This document shows, piece after piece, positions 10,301 through 20,000 of a DNA stretch of 64,000 nt. The stretch lies in assembly GCA_020832285.1 (NCBI GenBank), contig JAFIFB010000127.1:1-64000 (forward strand). The letters run 5' to 3'. A program made the position numbers and the translations under genes. Each line of letters starts with the position of its first letter. Position 1 is the stretch's first letter. A model generated the notes under the pieces. The model had not been told where the DNA came from. It did no database searches and saw only the letters and a program-made list of their open reading frames with translations. Source of the stretch: Balneolaceae bacterium. Its GTDB lineage: Bacteria > Bacteroidota > Rhodothermia > Balneolales > Balneolaceae.

Positions 10301-10841
10301 AAATCGACTGATTGAAGTAGAATCGGCCATCCGGGCCCCAGCGAAATGTGTGGATCAGGTGATGGGAGTCGGCGGTTCCAAAACCACTCAACACGACTTC
10401 TCTTTGATCCGCTTTCCCATCTCCGGTAGTATCCTTGAGATGAAGAATTTCAGTGGAATTTGCCACATACACGCCCCCGTCCCCAGGCAGAATGCCGGTA
10501 GGTATCATCAGGTCGTCTGCAAAAACCGTTGATTTATCAGCGACCCCATCACCAGTGGTATCTTCCAGGATGTAAATTTTATCACTCGGTTCCTCCCCGG
10601 GCTTGGGTTGTGGGTAAATGGAGCTTCCTACGACCCATAATCTGCCTTCAGCATCCCAGTTCATCTGGATCGGTTTTCGAACCATTGGTTCTGAAGCAAA
10701 CAGGTTCACCTCAAAACCTTCCTGGACACGCAACATTTCAAGCTGTAATTCCGGATCGGGATCCGGAACATTTCGCAGATCATCCTGTGCATAGATCAGA
10801 GTTGGAACAAGGAACAGTGCTATGTATAATGCAAATCTCAT
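7383..10841 (-). CDS. PVC-type propeller/HEAT/cytochrome c protein, secreted
   Basis: 1152 residues. A clear signal peptide ends near residue 19 (LVPTLIYAQ). An N-terminal beta-propeller of the PVC-type membrane-bound dehydrogenase family spans about 30-390, with Asp/Gly-rich loops (DTTGDGVADK, DTTGDGKADQ) and the family phrase GPDGAIYVADWYNPI. HEAT-like helical repeats fill about 400-840. A cytochrome c domain has CMNCH at 872-876 and a candidate methionine ligand in the phrase GSLMPAGL. About 170 beta-rich residues after it match nothing I recognise. By family analogy it should pass electrons from a sugar substrate to a periplasmic carrier, but no member has a well-defined substrate. It precedes the DUF2231 cytochrome gene on the same strand. 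Confidence 0.86.
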   Translation of the reverse strand: MRFALYIALFLVPTLIYAQDDLRNVPDPDPELQLEMLRVQEGFEVNLFASEPMVRKPIQMNWDAEGRLWVVGSSIYPQPKPGEEPSDKIYILEDTTGDGVADKSTVFADDLMIPTGILPGDGGVYVANSTEILHLKDTTGDGKADQREVVLSGFGTADSHHLIHTFRWGPDGRFYFNQSIYIFSHVETPHGVRRLEGGGVWRLRPETLELDVFARGLVNPWGLQFGKTGETFLTDGAGGQGVNYAFPGATFLATPGAERTISGLNPGQPKHSGLEVVSGRHLPESWEGNIITNDYRANRINRFVLSEQGSGYSSDQAEDLLWTDHVAFRPVDVTIGPDGAIYVADWYNPIIQHGEVDFRDERRDQERGRIWRITAKDSPLVEPPVLVDADTKDLLDALTLPENWTRAQARQVLKERGAGEVIPVLNKWTELIDTANQDHEFHLLEALWVSQSLDVVNEELLSELLNAENHNVRAAAVRTLYDWSDRIDNNLDLLIKAVQDDQPRVRLEAAIALRSHQSAEAALAALSVLDRSMDEFLDFALWQTIRELEPAWMARMTTEPDFIEDPKKRAYALKSVNNPDAVAYLLEQYLDGSVPEEYHDDVLRSVSRWGRMSDLNSVYELAVSNDPEHSGKKAEYLEALEQAYQQQELKPDKNLEIIAGYLGHEEERISLSAVRLAGLWQMSQLRDQLVSIAQTEEGNLQIAALQSIASMRDDESRKILIEMTKTDHPPELRIQAVAQLVRFEISEAARVAVNVLQDLPENTDARVLFSAFISRAEGTRAFAEELEEKRIPEELAIAGRQTMQNELPWYRQNDHDSQALIQALEASGGILPPERMPQDLSSQEINTLEREVRTTADPAKGERIFRMPHLMCMNCHAIGSAGGLSGPDLSSLGTSAPTDNIITALVDPNANIKEGYELHRVTRSDGSVVLGTLIRETSSEVVIRNVADLEVSIPAGQVDELDIVPGSLMPAGLTSGLEREEFIDLVGYLSQLGEPGEFRVTGERVARRWRMLSESDAAVALLKEHGTGYILLEDDGFTWRNQYSMVSGDLPIDELPVLDLDADGQLSFVRFEIDVQSAGIVQFSFNSSEGLHAWIGRNPADISGRGIQADLSEGIHQITLAIDRDLYNIEFIRVNIEDADHNPAQVRHVMGK

Positions 10842-10944
10842 AATTTATTTCTGTAATACCATTTCAAATAGTGGTCAAATCAGTTGAGTTCTATCAATTA
10901 ATTTGGTCATACATTTTCAAAATTTACGTTCGTATTCCATCTGA

Positions 10945-12159
10945 TTATCTTGATTTTACAAGGCGATAGACGTTTGTATTTGGTTTACGAATTTTGAAAA
11001 TTTCGCGCTCCTCCTGTTCAATCAACTCGTCCAATTGATGTAATTCACTCACATTCTGACCTTGTTCATAGGAGCGAAAGCCGGTGATATAGGTTCTGTT
11101 TTGCGGGCGATACTGATTAAAAAAGAGATTGTTTTTTCTGACAATCCTGTTTTGTAACAATCCGGCCTGAGTGAAAGATGTACCATAATAAATTTCAACT
11201 CCATCTTCCCATTCACTGGCAGTTGCTGTTTTTTCGTAATCGGCATCAATGGTAAGTGTATACCGCCCTTCTTCAAGCCCGGAAACGGATATCAATCGAG
11301 TCTCAATTTTCGAGACCCTATCAGAGTGGGGGAGTGGCAACCATTCATCCTTGGCCTTAAATTGTATCTCATTTTTACGATGTTCAAAATCGGCGATGGA
11401 TACACCTTTTGAATAGGTCTGCCCATTATCCAGATCAATAGAAACAGCCCATTCTCGTGGTGTCAGATTCAACGCTGACTCAATGGTGCCGGCAAGATAA
11501 ATATATCCGGTTTCATTCAGATGGATTCCATTTGTTGTAAGTTTCTGGCCATCTTCTATCTTCATAAGTGGAGTGAAAATATCAATGAACCGTACCCCGC
11601 GTTGATCGGCAATACCGGATATGGTTTCTGAATATTTTTCTACAATTTGATTATGATCCGTTGCAAAAGATGCGGTAATGTCGGTGGGAAACTTGGGAAT
11701 AGGTGAGAGCAGGACAGCTTCAGCATTCAGTTCTTCTATTTTATCCAACAGTTTATGCAGTCCCTCAGAAAAGCGGGGCAAACCCTCTTCTCCTTTGTAG
11801 GCTTCAACTCCGCCATAGGCAACAAATACAATGGTTGGTTTGGCATTGGTCAACTGTTCTATGAGATGACCATAGGCATCAGGCGGAGTCGTGAAATAGC
11901 CTCTGGCTTCTCCAAAAACCGTATCTCCGGTCCAGCCCAGATTTCGGACGGTAATATTGCGGTCGGGCCATCGGGTTGTCAGGGCAAGCTCAATATATCC
12001 ATGCCTCAATTCACGCTCGAATAAAGAATTTCCCAAAAGAACAACTCTGTCATTATCATGGAGCTCAAAAGGTGCTTGTAAATCTTCAGCAAAAATTATG
12101 CAAGGTAACAGAATCAAACTTACCAGGGAGGTAATGACAAAACGCTGAATATTTTTCAT
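10945..12159 (-). CDS. SGNH/GDSL-family hydrolase, secreted
   Basis: 404 residues from ATG 12159, where a good signal peptide begins (about 1-24). An in-frame ATG at 12318 would add 53 residues lacking signal-peptide character. Block I reads GNSLFE, with the nucleophile serine at 45 and Asn in place of the usual Asp. A block V motif GIHLNETGY supplies the catalytic histidine. Such enzymes remove acyl (often acetyl) groups from carbohydrates, which suits the context. The C-terminal 180 residues are variable. A promoter-like element lies about 185 bases upstream, at 12345-12372. Confidence 0.78.
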   Translation of the reverse strand: MKNIQRFVITSLVSLILLPCIIFAEDLQAPFELHDNDRVVLLGNSLFERELRHGYIELALTTRWPDRNITVRNLGWTGDTVFGEARGYFTTPPDAYGHLIEQLTNAKPTIVFVAYGGVEAYKGEEGLPRFSEGLHKLLDKIEELNAEAVLLSPIPKFPTDITASFATDHNQIVEKYSETISGIADQRGVRFIDIFTPLMKIEDGQKLTTNGIHLNETGYIYLAGTIESALNLTPREWAVSIDLDNGQTYSKGVSIADFEHRKNEIQFKAKDEWLPLPHSDRVSKIETRLISVSGLEEGRYTLTIDADYEKTATASEWEDGVEIYYGTSFTQAGLLQNRIVRKNNLFFNQYRPQNRTYITGFRSYEQGQNVSELHQLDELIEQEEREIFKIRKPNTNVYRLVKSR

Positions 12160-12344
12160 TCGAGAATGATTCAATAAAACGATGATAAGATTAATGTAAT
12201 GAAAGTACTGGAAAGCTTTTTGCGTCTCGTTTTCTAAAAACGACAACACAAAACAGCGGACGATTTTTATTGGCACACCAAATCCCGGCCTATAATTAAT
12301 AACCTGATTTTCATTCACCTATATACTAAGTATAGATCTGTATT

Positions 12345-12372
12345 ATAGAGAAACTGAAAACCTGAATCTACT
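12345..12372 (-). promoter_or_regulatory. Promoter-like element, copy A
   Basis: Transcribed strand: AGTAGATT, 14 bases, CTCTAT. It faces the SGNH hydrolase gene at 12159. The upstream box overlaps the TAG stop codon of the FG-GAP gene. See the finding on the repeated element. Confidence 0.65.
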
Positions 12373-13513
12373 CAAAACCTTTATTATAAAACAGGTACAG
12401 ACCGTCTTTGCCGGCAACGATGATATCCTTGTAACCAGAATCATTCAGATCAGCAACTGAAAAATAAATACCGGTCCCCTTTCCAACTCCCAATGGGCCG
12501 GAAGCAATGGTATGTCTTACAAATGAGGTGCCATTCCATTTATAATAGTAAAGCCCTATCGGGTCATTTGCTCCGGGATCATTCCCGTTATGAGCCCGAT
12601 AACGTTTGCCTGTTACCAGTTCATAATTGCCATCCCCGTCAATATCTACCCATTCCATCGTATGAAACTGAGAACCAAACGGATCAATTGAATGTTTGGT
12701 CCACTGCCTGTTTCCTGATTCATCTGTTGTCTGTTCATACCAATCCAGTCCATAATCATGTGCCTGCCCGACGATCAAATCATTCATGCCACTTCCATTA
12801 ACATCCACGACCAGGATCGGAATGCTTGCACTCCCGAGGTCAAACTCTTCGTGCAAAGTCCATGCACTGTTCGTGATGTCGTCCGGAGATTCCAGCCAGC
12901 CGTTGCTCACAATAAAATCCCCGCGCCCATTTCCGTTTACATCCCCAAAACCAAGTCCATGTCCCTGGCCATCAGCTACCGGAACCTTTTGAAAGGTACC
13001 TGTCGCATTTCCATTGGGGTCTCTTTCCAGCTTGTAATATTTCAGAGGATCGTTTGGATTATTGGGGACAATTTCCAGAAAACCGTCACCATCCACATCC
13101 CAGGCTCTCGCTGTTTCTACATTACCGGTTTGATCAATAATATGCTTTTGCCATTCTGAATTGTCTCCGGGGTTCTCACGCCAGTGCAAACTTTCGCTGA
13201 ACCAGCCTCCGGAAATAATATCCATTCGGCCGTTGCCATTTACATCCATCATAATGGCTGCAAAATCATCCCAATATTCGCTGCGACGTTCGATTTGGCC
13301 CACAAAATGACGATCTGAAAAATCAGGGCCTTCGTACCAGTATTCACCTGAGATGATATCCAATTGTCCATTGCCATTCAGATCGGCAACCCCAACCGAT
13401 TCGTAACTTTCTGAAGCGATATGTGTCTTTTTAAACTGAACAGATTGGGCAAATACTGTTGTACTGGTGCAGATACATATGCTTATCAGAATAGCGAGTA
13501 ATCTATAATTCAT
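12368..13513 (-). CDS. Secreted FG-GAP/VCBS repeat protein
   Basis: 381 residues from ATG 13513, which shares its A with the TGA of the sulfatase gene upstream (TGATG), so the two are translationally coupled. A GGGTGA sequence lies a few bases before it. The longer frame from 13534 lacks a signal peptide; this start gives one ending near residue 23. The mature protein is a run of FG-GAP/VCBS repeats with calcium-loop-like motifs (DLNGNGQLD, DVNGNGRMD, DVDGDG), giving a seven-bladed-propeller-like fold. No catalytic motif is seen. Such proteins accompany sulfatases and polysaccharide loci, and carbohydrate binding is a guess. Confidence 0.82.
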   Translation of the reverse strand: MNYRLLAILISICICTSTTVFAQSVQFKKTHIASESYESVGVADLNGNGQLDIISGEYWYEGPDFSDRHFVGQIERRSEYWDDFAAIMMDVNGNGRMDIISGGWFSESLHWRENPGDNSEWQKHIIDQTGNVETARAWDVDGDGFLEIVPNNPNDPLKYYKLERDPNGNATGTFQKVPVADGQGHGLGFGDVNGNGRGDFIVSNGWLESPDDITNSAWTLHEEFDLGSASIPILVVDVNGSGMNDLIVGQAHDYGLDWYEQTTDESGNRQWTKHSIDPFGSQFHTMEWVDIDGDGNYELVTGKRYRAHNGNDPGANDPIGLYYYKWNGTSFVRHTIASGPLGVGKGTGIYFSVADLNDSGYKDIIVAGKDGLYLFYNKGFE

Positions 13514-14904
13514 CACTTCACCCGCTCGCGCCATTCCATTAGTTTTTCCCGCATTATTTGCAGTTCTTCAGTATAACTATGATTGTGAATCAGATTTTTC
13601 TTTTCCGTAGGATCAGATTCCAAATCAAATAGCTGCTCATACTCCCATTCCGGCCAGTAAACATACTTCATATCTAATCTGACAACAGCTTCTGATGAAG
13701 GAATGCGGCTTTTGTATGTAATCGTCGGGTGTTCATAGAAGAACTCATCCCTCCAGTCCGGCGGGTTTTCTGAAAGATAAAGCTGTGCCAAGTCTTTACC
13801 CTGAATCACATCCGGGATGTCAAAACCGGCAGCTGATATGATCGTCGGTGCCAGGTCGATATTCAGTGCCATTTCATCTCTGACTTCTCCGCCTGTTGTC
13901 AGACGCGGGTCATGAATTAGCAGCGGAACCCGAATCGATTCCTCATACGGATACCATTTATCGGCCAGTCCACGATCGGCATGAAAATAACCGTTATCCC
14001 CAATAAAAATAATCAGCGTATTATCATAGACACCTTGCTCCCTGAGTTCATCAATCAATCGCCCAACAGATTCATCAACTTCTGTAATGAGTCGAAAATA
14101 GTTGGTCATATATTCCTGGTAGCGTTCGGGAGAGTCAAACCGCCAGTTATAGCGTACTCTTGCTTCATTTGCTTCCTGCCTGATAAACTCCGGGAGTGCC
14201 AAAACATATTCAGCACGGTTTAACGGCGATGGTGGTATGGTAACTCCTTCATAATACTCCGCACTCCACTCCTGTGGCAAGTACTGTTCCGGAGCAGGAT
14301 CTTCTGCATGAGGAGCAAAATAGGAGAGACTCAGCAAAAAAGGCCGGTCTTTCGGGCGTTCACGGAGAAATTCTATTGAGTCAAGTGTGTTCTTCTCAGT
14401 AACATGGATACGCTCGCCATCTTCATCCTCAATCCAGTGCCGACCCTGGTAGGACCGTAAAAAATCAAAATCACTTTCACGCGCCTGTCCAACCCCATAT
14501 TTACCAACAAAACCGGACCAATACCCTTTATCCCGCAATAATCCGGTATATGTTTTTGCAAATGCATCCGGCTCAATTTCCACACCAAACTGAGTGATAT
14601 TATTTCGCGACATGTATTGTCCGGTAAGAATAGAAGCACGGCTGGTCATACAGATCGATGTAGTCACATACGCATTGGTAAATCGCACACCCTCATCAGC
14701 AAGCTGATCCAGACGAGGCGTATGAATAATATCATTACCAGCTGCACCCAGTGCATCCCACCTCTGGTCGTCACTGACGAGAACAACCACATTCATTTTT
14801 GGCTGATCCAAGGACTGGGATTGAATTTCTAATGGGATCAGCAGAATGGACAATAATGAATTCGTGATCAAAACTTCAAGCAGTTTTCTTTTGTGTCTTT
14901 TCAT
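13513..14904 (-). CDS. Sulfatase (arylsulfatase A-like, S1 family), secreted
   Basis: 463 residues with an N-terminal signal peptide (about 1-30). Metal-binding aspartates are in VLVSDDQRWD (D45, D46). The catalytic motif CMTSRASILTG begins at C85, the residue converted to formylglycine. Met and Thr at the next positions differ from the classical CxPSR, a variant seen in many bacterial sulfatases. A further conserved motif, IFIGDNG, supplies late metal ligands. It probably removes sulfate esters from an algal-type polysaccharide in the periplasm or outside the cell. A formylglycine-generating-enzyme-like lipoprotein at 60934-61857 could mature it. It is followed by an FG-GAP gene with overlapping stop and start codons. 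Confidence 0.9.
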   Translation of the reverse strand: MKRHKRKLLEVLITNSLLSILLIPLEIQSQSLDQPKMNVVVLVSDDQRWDALGAAGNDIIHTPRLDQLADEGVRFTNAYVTTSICMTSRASILTGQYMSRNNITQFGVEIEPDAFAKTYTGLLRDKGYWSGFVGKYGVGQARESDFDFLRSYQGRHWIEDEDGERIHVTEKNTLDSIEFLRERPKDRPFLLSLSYFAPHAEDPAPEQYLPQEWSAEYYEGVTIPPSPLNRAEYVLALPEFIRQEANEARVRYNWRFDSPERYQEYMTNYFRLITEVDESVGRLIDELREQGVYDNTLIIFIGDNGYFHADRGLADKWYPYEESIRVPLLIHDPRLTTGGEVRDEMALNIDLAPTIISAAGFDIPDVIQGKDLAQLYLSENPPDWRDEFFYEHPTITYKSRIPSSEAVVRLDMKYVYWPEWEYEQLFDLESDPTEKKNLIHNHSYTEELQIMREKLMEWRERVK

Positions 14905-15186
14905 ACTGTACTCAGTTATGATTTTTTATCATCGTACTTGCTTCCTCTTTTTTCCCATTTCTCACGCATGTCGCATTTCCATATTTTCAAAAATACATCT
15001 GAAACCACTTATTCGGCAAGCTCAACATTTCGAAGATATTGAAAGACAAAATCACAAAGCCGATAGTAATATTTTTCAACCAGACATTCCAATGCCGTTT
15101 GACCGATCTCATGTCAATATGAAACTATGAAGCTGGAAACCTCAACACGCAGCAAAAATAAATGTAAATATCATTGACTGAACCTT

Positions 15187-15221
15187 AAAGCCCCGAATAC
15201 TGTCTAAGCATTCGGAGCTTT
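15187..15221 (-). terminator. Hairpin after susCD, terminator-like
   Basis: Arms 15187-15198 and 15210-15221 pair over 12 bases with one G-T wobble and an 11-base loop. The T-run on the minus side is short (CTTTAAGG), so termination may be weak; the plus side ends in TTTT. It is the best candidate terminator for the susC-susD unit. If the weak promoter copy I is real, it also lies in the sulfatase leader. Confidence 0.5.
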
Positions 15222-15335
15222 TCGATCTTCCTTAACAGATATCTGAATTAACATCTTCAATCAGACGACAGTTGAAATTCAACAGGTTTGATTCCAGCTA
15301 CGGAAAATTTACATGTGAATTCTATTTAATACAAA

Positions 15336-15363
15336 ATTGAGATAGTCATAGAATAAATGTAAA
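15336..15363 (-). promoter_or_regulatory. Promoter-like element, weak copy I
   Basis: Transcribed strand: TTTACATT, 14 bases, CTCAAT. It matches the consensus only partly, but the spacer and downstream box (ATTTATT...ACTATCTC) closely resemble copy E at 37333-37360. It faces the sulfatase gene 432 bases away. Confidence 0.3.
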
Positions 15364-15381
15364 AACTTATTTTTATCCTAT

Positions 15382-16944
15382 TTACCACCCATCATTTTGT
15401 TCTAATAAACCTTCAGTATTGTTGATTTCCTGGGTTGGAATTGGCAACATAATTTCATGTGGCTGAATATTGTAAGTTCCCTGGATGCGTGACTCCCGTG
15501 TCTTTCTGCTATCTGCCTGTGCAGTAAGTACATCAAATGCCACATCAAACCGAATCAGGTCGAACATCCTGTGACCTTCTGCAAAAAGTTCAATTGTTCT
15601 TTCCTGGAAAATTGCCCTTCCCAAATTATCATTTTCAAGATGAGTTCCTTCAAGTAATGGGGTCATGGGTACATTACTAAGGTCAACCGGCGGTAAATCT
15701 GCCCTGGTTCTGATCCTGTCCAGCAGATTGAGTATAGCTCCCTGATTGGCTGCCGGATCTTCCCTCCAATATGCTTCAGCGAGGGAAAGAAGAGCGTCAG
15801 CATATCGAAAGAGGATATCATTTCCAGACTGCTGCCCATTTGAATTGATCTCATCAACCCAAATATGCTTATTGATCATAGCAAGTGAATCTCCAAAGAA
15901 TGTAACTTCAGAATAATCTGAATTTCCAGGATTATCCCAAAATGTAACATTTGCATCGAACCTGGCATCGTTATCTTCGAACATCTCTATAAATTCCAGA
16001 GATGGATGCATCCAACCTTCAGGATCTACTGCTTGACGTGCAATTTGACCTCTGGAATTCCAGGGCAAAACTTGCCTGATAATATCTGCATGTGGTTGTC
16101 CGGTAACATTTGCTCCAAACTGAAGTTCAAAGATCGACTCCTCATTATTTGTGTTATTCGGATCCCAGATATCTATATAATCATCCAGTAGTACATATCC
16201 GTAATTAGTTTCGACTTCTTCCAAAACAGAAACTGCATCGCCGTAATCACCGGTCAACAGAAATGTTCTGCCTAACAATAATTTTGCGGCTCCTTCTGTT
16301 GCCCGACCAGGCTCATTGGCTGCTACTGGCAACAAGTCTGCTGCCATTTCCAAATCGGAGATAATCTGTGCATAAACTTCATTAACTGGTCTGCGACCAT
16401 CTTCAGGCATGGCTTCATCAGGTGAAGTGATTTCATTAAGTACAATAGGCACATCACCCCAATATTGAACCGCATACCAATAAGACAGAGCCCGGATAAA
16501 CTTGGCTTCACCGATAATCTCATTTTTCAGATCGGAATCCGGAAATTCTATATCATCTATTCTTCCCAGAATGATATTTGTTTGGGTAATCGTGTTGTAG
16601 ATTTGGGCCCATTGACTTTGAACCCAGGCATTACTTGAAACCACGAACCATTCTGCTATAGGCTGGCCCTGAATACTGGGCAGATTCACATCAAAATGCC
16701 TGTTTATAACATCAGTACGTATCTCATTCCAGTAATTAAAATGGTGCTGCGATATACCGGCTTGAGTTCTAAGGCGATTATAGGCACCATTAAGAGCTGA
16801 TGAAAAATCTTCAGGAGTCTGATAGAAGTTAGCAGTACTTGTAAACGATTTAGGATCTGGCTCCAGGATATTGTCGCATGCATTCCAGAAGAATAGAAAT
16901 GATGCAACCAAAAGCAGCGATAATGGAAATTTTTGAAATTTCAT
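15382..16944 (-). CDS. SusD/RagB-family starch-binding-like lipoprotein
   Basis: 520 residues. The signal peptide has a lipobox-like WNAC (Cys 23), giving a surface lipoprotein. The sequence follows the SusD/RagB pattern: an early NFYQTPEDF segment, TPR-like helices with GEAKFIRALSYWYAVQYWGDVPIV, and a C-terminal RTIELFAEGHRMFDLIRF followed by HEIMLPIPTQEIN. SusD proteins form a lid on their SusC partner and deliver oligosaccharides to it. The partner lies 82 bases upstream on the same strand. The substrate cannot be read from sequence, but the sulfatase and rhamnose genes around it suggest a sulfated, rhamnose-containing glycan. Confidence 0.93.
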   Translation of the reverse strand: MKFQKFPLSLLLVASFLFFWNACDNILEPDPKSFTSTANFYQTPEDFSSALNGAYNRLRTQAGISQHHFNYWNEIRTDVINRHFDVNLPSIQGQPIAEWFVVSSNAWVQSQWAQIYNTITQTNIILGRIDDIEFPDSDLKNEIIGEAKFIRALSYWYAVQYWGDVPIVLNEITSPDEAMPEDGRRPVNEVYAQIISDLEMAADLLPVAANEPGRATEGAAKLLLGRTFLLTGDYGDAVSVLEEVETNYGYVLLDDYIDIWDPNNTNNEESIFELQFGANVTGQPHADIIRQVLPWNSRGQIARQAVDPEGWMHPSLEFIEMFEDNDARFDANVTFWDNPGNSDYSEVTFFGDSLAMINKHIWVDEINSNGQQSGNDILFRYADALLSLAEAYWREDPAANQGAILNLLDRIRTRADLPPVDLSNVPMTPLLEGTHLENDNLGRAIFQERTIELFAEGHRMFDLIRFDVAFDVLTAQADSRKTRESRIQGTYNIQPHEIMLPIPTQEINNTEGLLEQNDGW

Positions 16945-17026
16945 GATAATCAGATTTAAATATTTTTGAAAAAAGAACTAAAAACCGGAAGTATATTTAC
17001 TCCCGGATTCCGGGCTTAGTTTAAAA

Positions 17027-20000
17027 TTAAAAGGCAAGTTCAATCCCAATTGTAAATGATCTTGCAGTTGGATAGGGCAGCCAATCCGTTCCTCCTATCA
17101 GAGCTCCAAATGCTCCACCCTGGCCGGCATTCCGTTCAACATCCGGGTTTCCGGGGTAACCGGTTAATACGAACAGGTTTTGACCAGACAAATAAATATT
17201 TGCAGACCTGGTTCCTGCAAAGCCGGTTGGGACATTATAGCGGATCATGGCATTTCGAAGCCATAAATTACTGCCATCATAAATGGTCTCACTATGTTGC
17301 CCCCTGTATAAGCGCCGTGCCTCTCCTCCGCCAAGCGGGGTTGGAGTCCATCCATCTCCCGGTTCAGCTTCGGATCTCCAAAAATTCTCAACATAGTCGG
17401 CCGAAACATTAAACAGACCATCGATATTCCGGGGTGTCCTCCAATATTCGGATCGGTAAATATCACCACCTACCCGGCCGGTAAAGTTCAGTCGCAGATC
17501 AAAATTTCTGTAACTTAACGAACTTGTAATTCCAAAGGTAAAGTCGGGGTGAGGATTTCCAATGACCGCAAAATCACCATCAGGTCCGGCTGTAATGACA
17601 CCATCTCCATTTACGTCCCGAAACCGAATATTTCCTGGCACTATACCATCGAATATTGGATAATTATCAACATCTGCCTGGTTTTCATAAATACCATCTA
17701 CAATAAAACCGTAGTGCATTCCGATGGGTGAACCTACCTGGGTAATGTGCGTAGGCTGACCTTCAGCACTACCTGAATAAATGGTATTACCACCGGGAAG
17801 GGAAGTCACTTCATTTCTATTTAGCGACCAGTTAAAGTCTATTCCCCAGGTTATCTCTTCTCTTGCAACAGGAATTGCATTAATATTAATTTCAACACCG
17901 CGGTTTCTCATCTCACCCGCATTTTCAGTGACACTGCCAAAACCGGAAGTTGTAGGCAGAGATCGCTGCAGAAGAAGTTGGGTTGTATTCCTGTTATAAG
18001 CATCAAGTGAAAAAATTAACCGGTAATCCAGAAAGGCCGTGTCAATACCGAAATTCACTTCATTCATTCTTTCCCATCCCAATTGCTGATTTGCCATACT
18101 GGTCAATGCATTTCCACCAGCTACATTAGTACCATGCAGATAATCTGCCTGACTGACAACCCCAAGGTGAGCATAGTTACCAATTTGATTATTACCGGTT
18201 ACACCATAAGATGCCCTGAGCCTTAATTCCGGAATCGTGTTCGCCAAACCCTGCATGAACGATTCATTGTGAATATTCCAGGCAAAGGCGCCAGATGGGA
18301 AAGTCCCCCACCGGTTATCGGCACCAAATCGTGAGGAACCATCTGTACGTATAGTACCGGTAAATACATATCTTTCAAGAAGATTGTAGTTCACTCTTCC
18401 AAGTACTGAAACAACGGACCAATCTTCCTCCTGAGTTGACCCGTCAATATCAGAGGCTACATTTAAGGTTCGAATATTATCATTCGGAAAATCACCTGAA
18501 AATCCTGCATTTTGATCTGTTTCAACCTGAACAGTAAAACCACCAAGTGCATTTAACCGGCCGGGGCCAACTTGAGCCTGATACTCAACCGTTGATTCGC
18601 TCAGCCAGTTAAGTCTTTCTATTTGGTTAAATGAACCTGTCGCAACAGTTGGTGGTGCATTATTAATTCCGCCAACTGTAGTGGGATTAAAAAAATCTTG
18701 CCGCTCCTGACCATAATCCACATTAAAGCTTGTTCTGGCTACCAATCCATCTAATACCTCGTAGTCGAGAAATGCTGAGCCGATAACCCTGAAATTTCTT
18801 CTGTCATCATCAACATTTTCCATATGATATAATGGATTAGCGTGGGTCCAGGTTCCAGCAGAAGCACTTCCGGAATATGCTGACGGATAGGGTATCACAT
18901 TGCCGTCATTGTCAAATGCCGGTTGAAGCGGAGACATCATAATTGCACTGAAGATGGGGCCATCCCTGGCCTCTGTGGTAGATCCACTCCTGGTGGAGAA
19001 GGTTGGAGCAAGCCTGACACCAGCTCTTAATCGACTTGATAAATTGGCCTCAACATTAGCTCTTACAGAAAACCTGGTAAAATCAGTACCGGTAACAATT
19101 CCCTGCTGGTTAGTAACACCACCGGATATAAATGAAGTAACCGATTCATTACCCCCGCTAACTGAAAGATTAACATTATTTTGATATGCAGTTCTTCTGC
19201 TTACATCAATCCAGTCGGTACCTTCCCCATATTGATCCGGATTTTGATATTCTTCCGGTATAGAAGAGGCTTCACCAGAGGCAACCCTTCCGGCCCATAT
19301 ATGATTCTGAAATTCAGCAAACTGCCGGGCATTCGCCATATTCGGCCGCATCGATTCGATATCATTCTGCACACCTGATGAGGCACTTACACTGATTTGT
19401 GACCGATCACTTGCCTGTCCCGATTTGGTGGTGATCAGAACTACACCATTTGATGCACGGGATCCGTAAATAGCAGTCGCTGATGCATCTTTGAGAACCG
19501 TGATTGACTCTATGTCTTCAGCTGGAATATCCGTAAGTGGATTCCTGAACCTGGCAGCCGCCTGATTAGAAGGCTGTGGTAAAGCAAATCCATCAACTAC
19601 ATAAAGTGGTTGTGAACCTGCTCCAACAGCACCCACACCACGTACCTGGATTTGAGGAGCGCCACCCGGAACTCCTGTTGGCATGGTAACATTTACTCCT
19701 GAAATTTGACCCATCAAGGCCTGGTCCGGGCTTGTAAGAGACATGGACTGTAAATTTTCGAGCCTTACGGTCCCAACAGAACCTGTCAGATCCTGACTTC
19801 TTTGGGTTCCATAACCTACAACCACCACATCATCAACAACAATAGCTGAAACTTCCAATTCAATATTGATTTCCGATCTTCCATCTATCACTATCTCTAC
19901 TGCCTGAAATCCAACAGAAGTAACTCTTAAAGTACCTTCTAACGAAGGAACAGACAGCTGAAATTCACCTTCAATATTACTTGAAGTACCTGTATTCGTT

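Larger units (their letters stand above)
14905..15381. other. Non-coding stretch between susD and the sulfatase gene
   Basis: No gene is seen in 477 bases; an open frame on the plus strand near 14846-15130 mostly overlaps the sulfatase and has no family resemblance. The stretch holds the hairpin at 15187-15221 and a weak promoter-like element at 15336-15363. Confidence 0.5.
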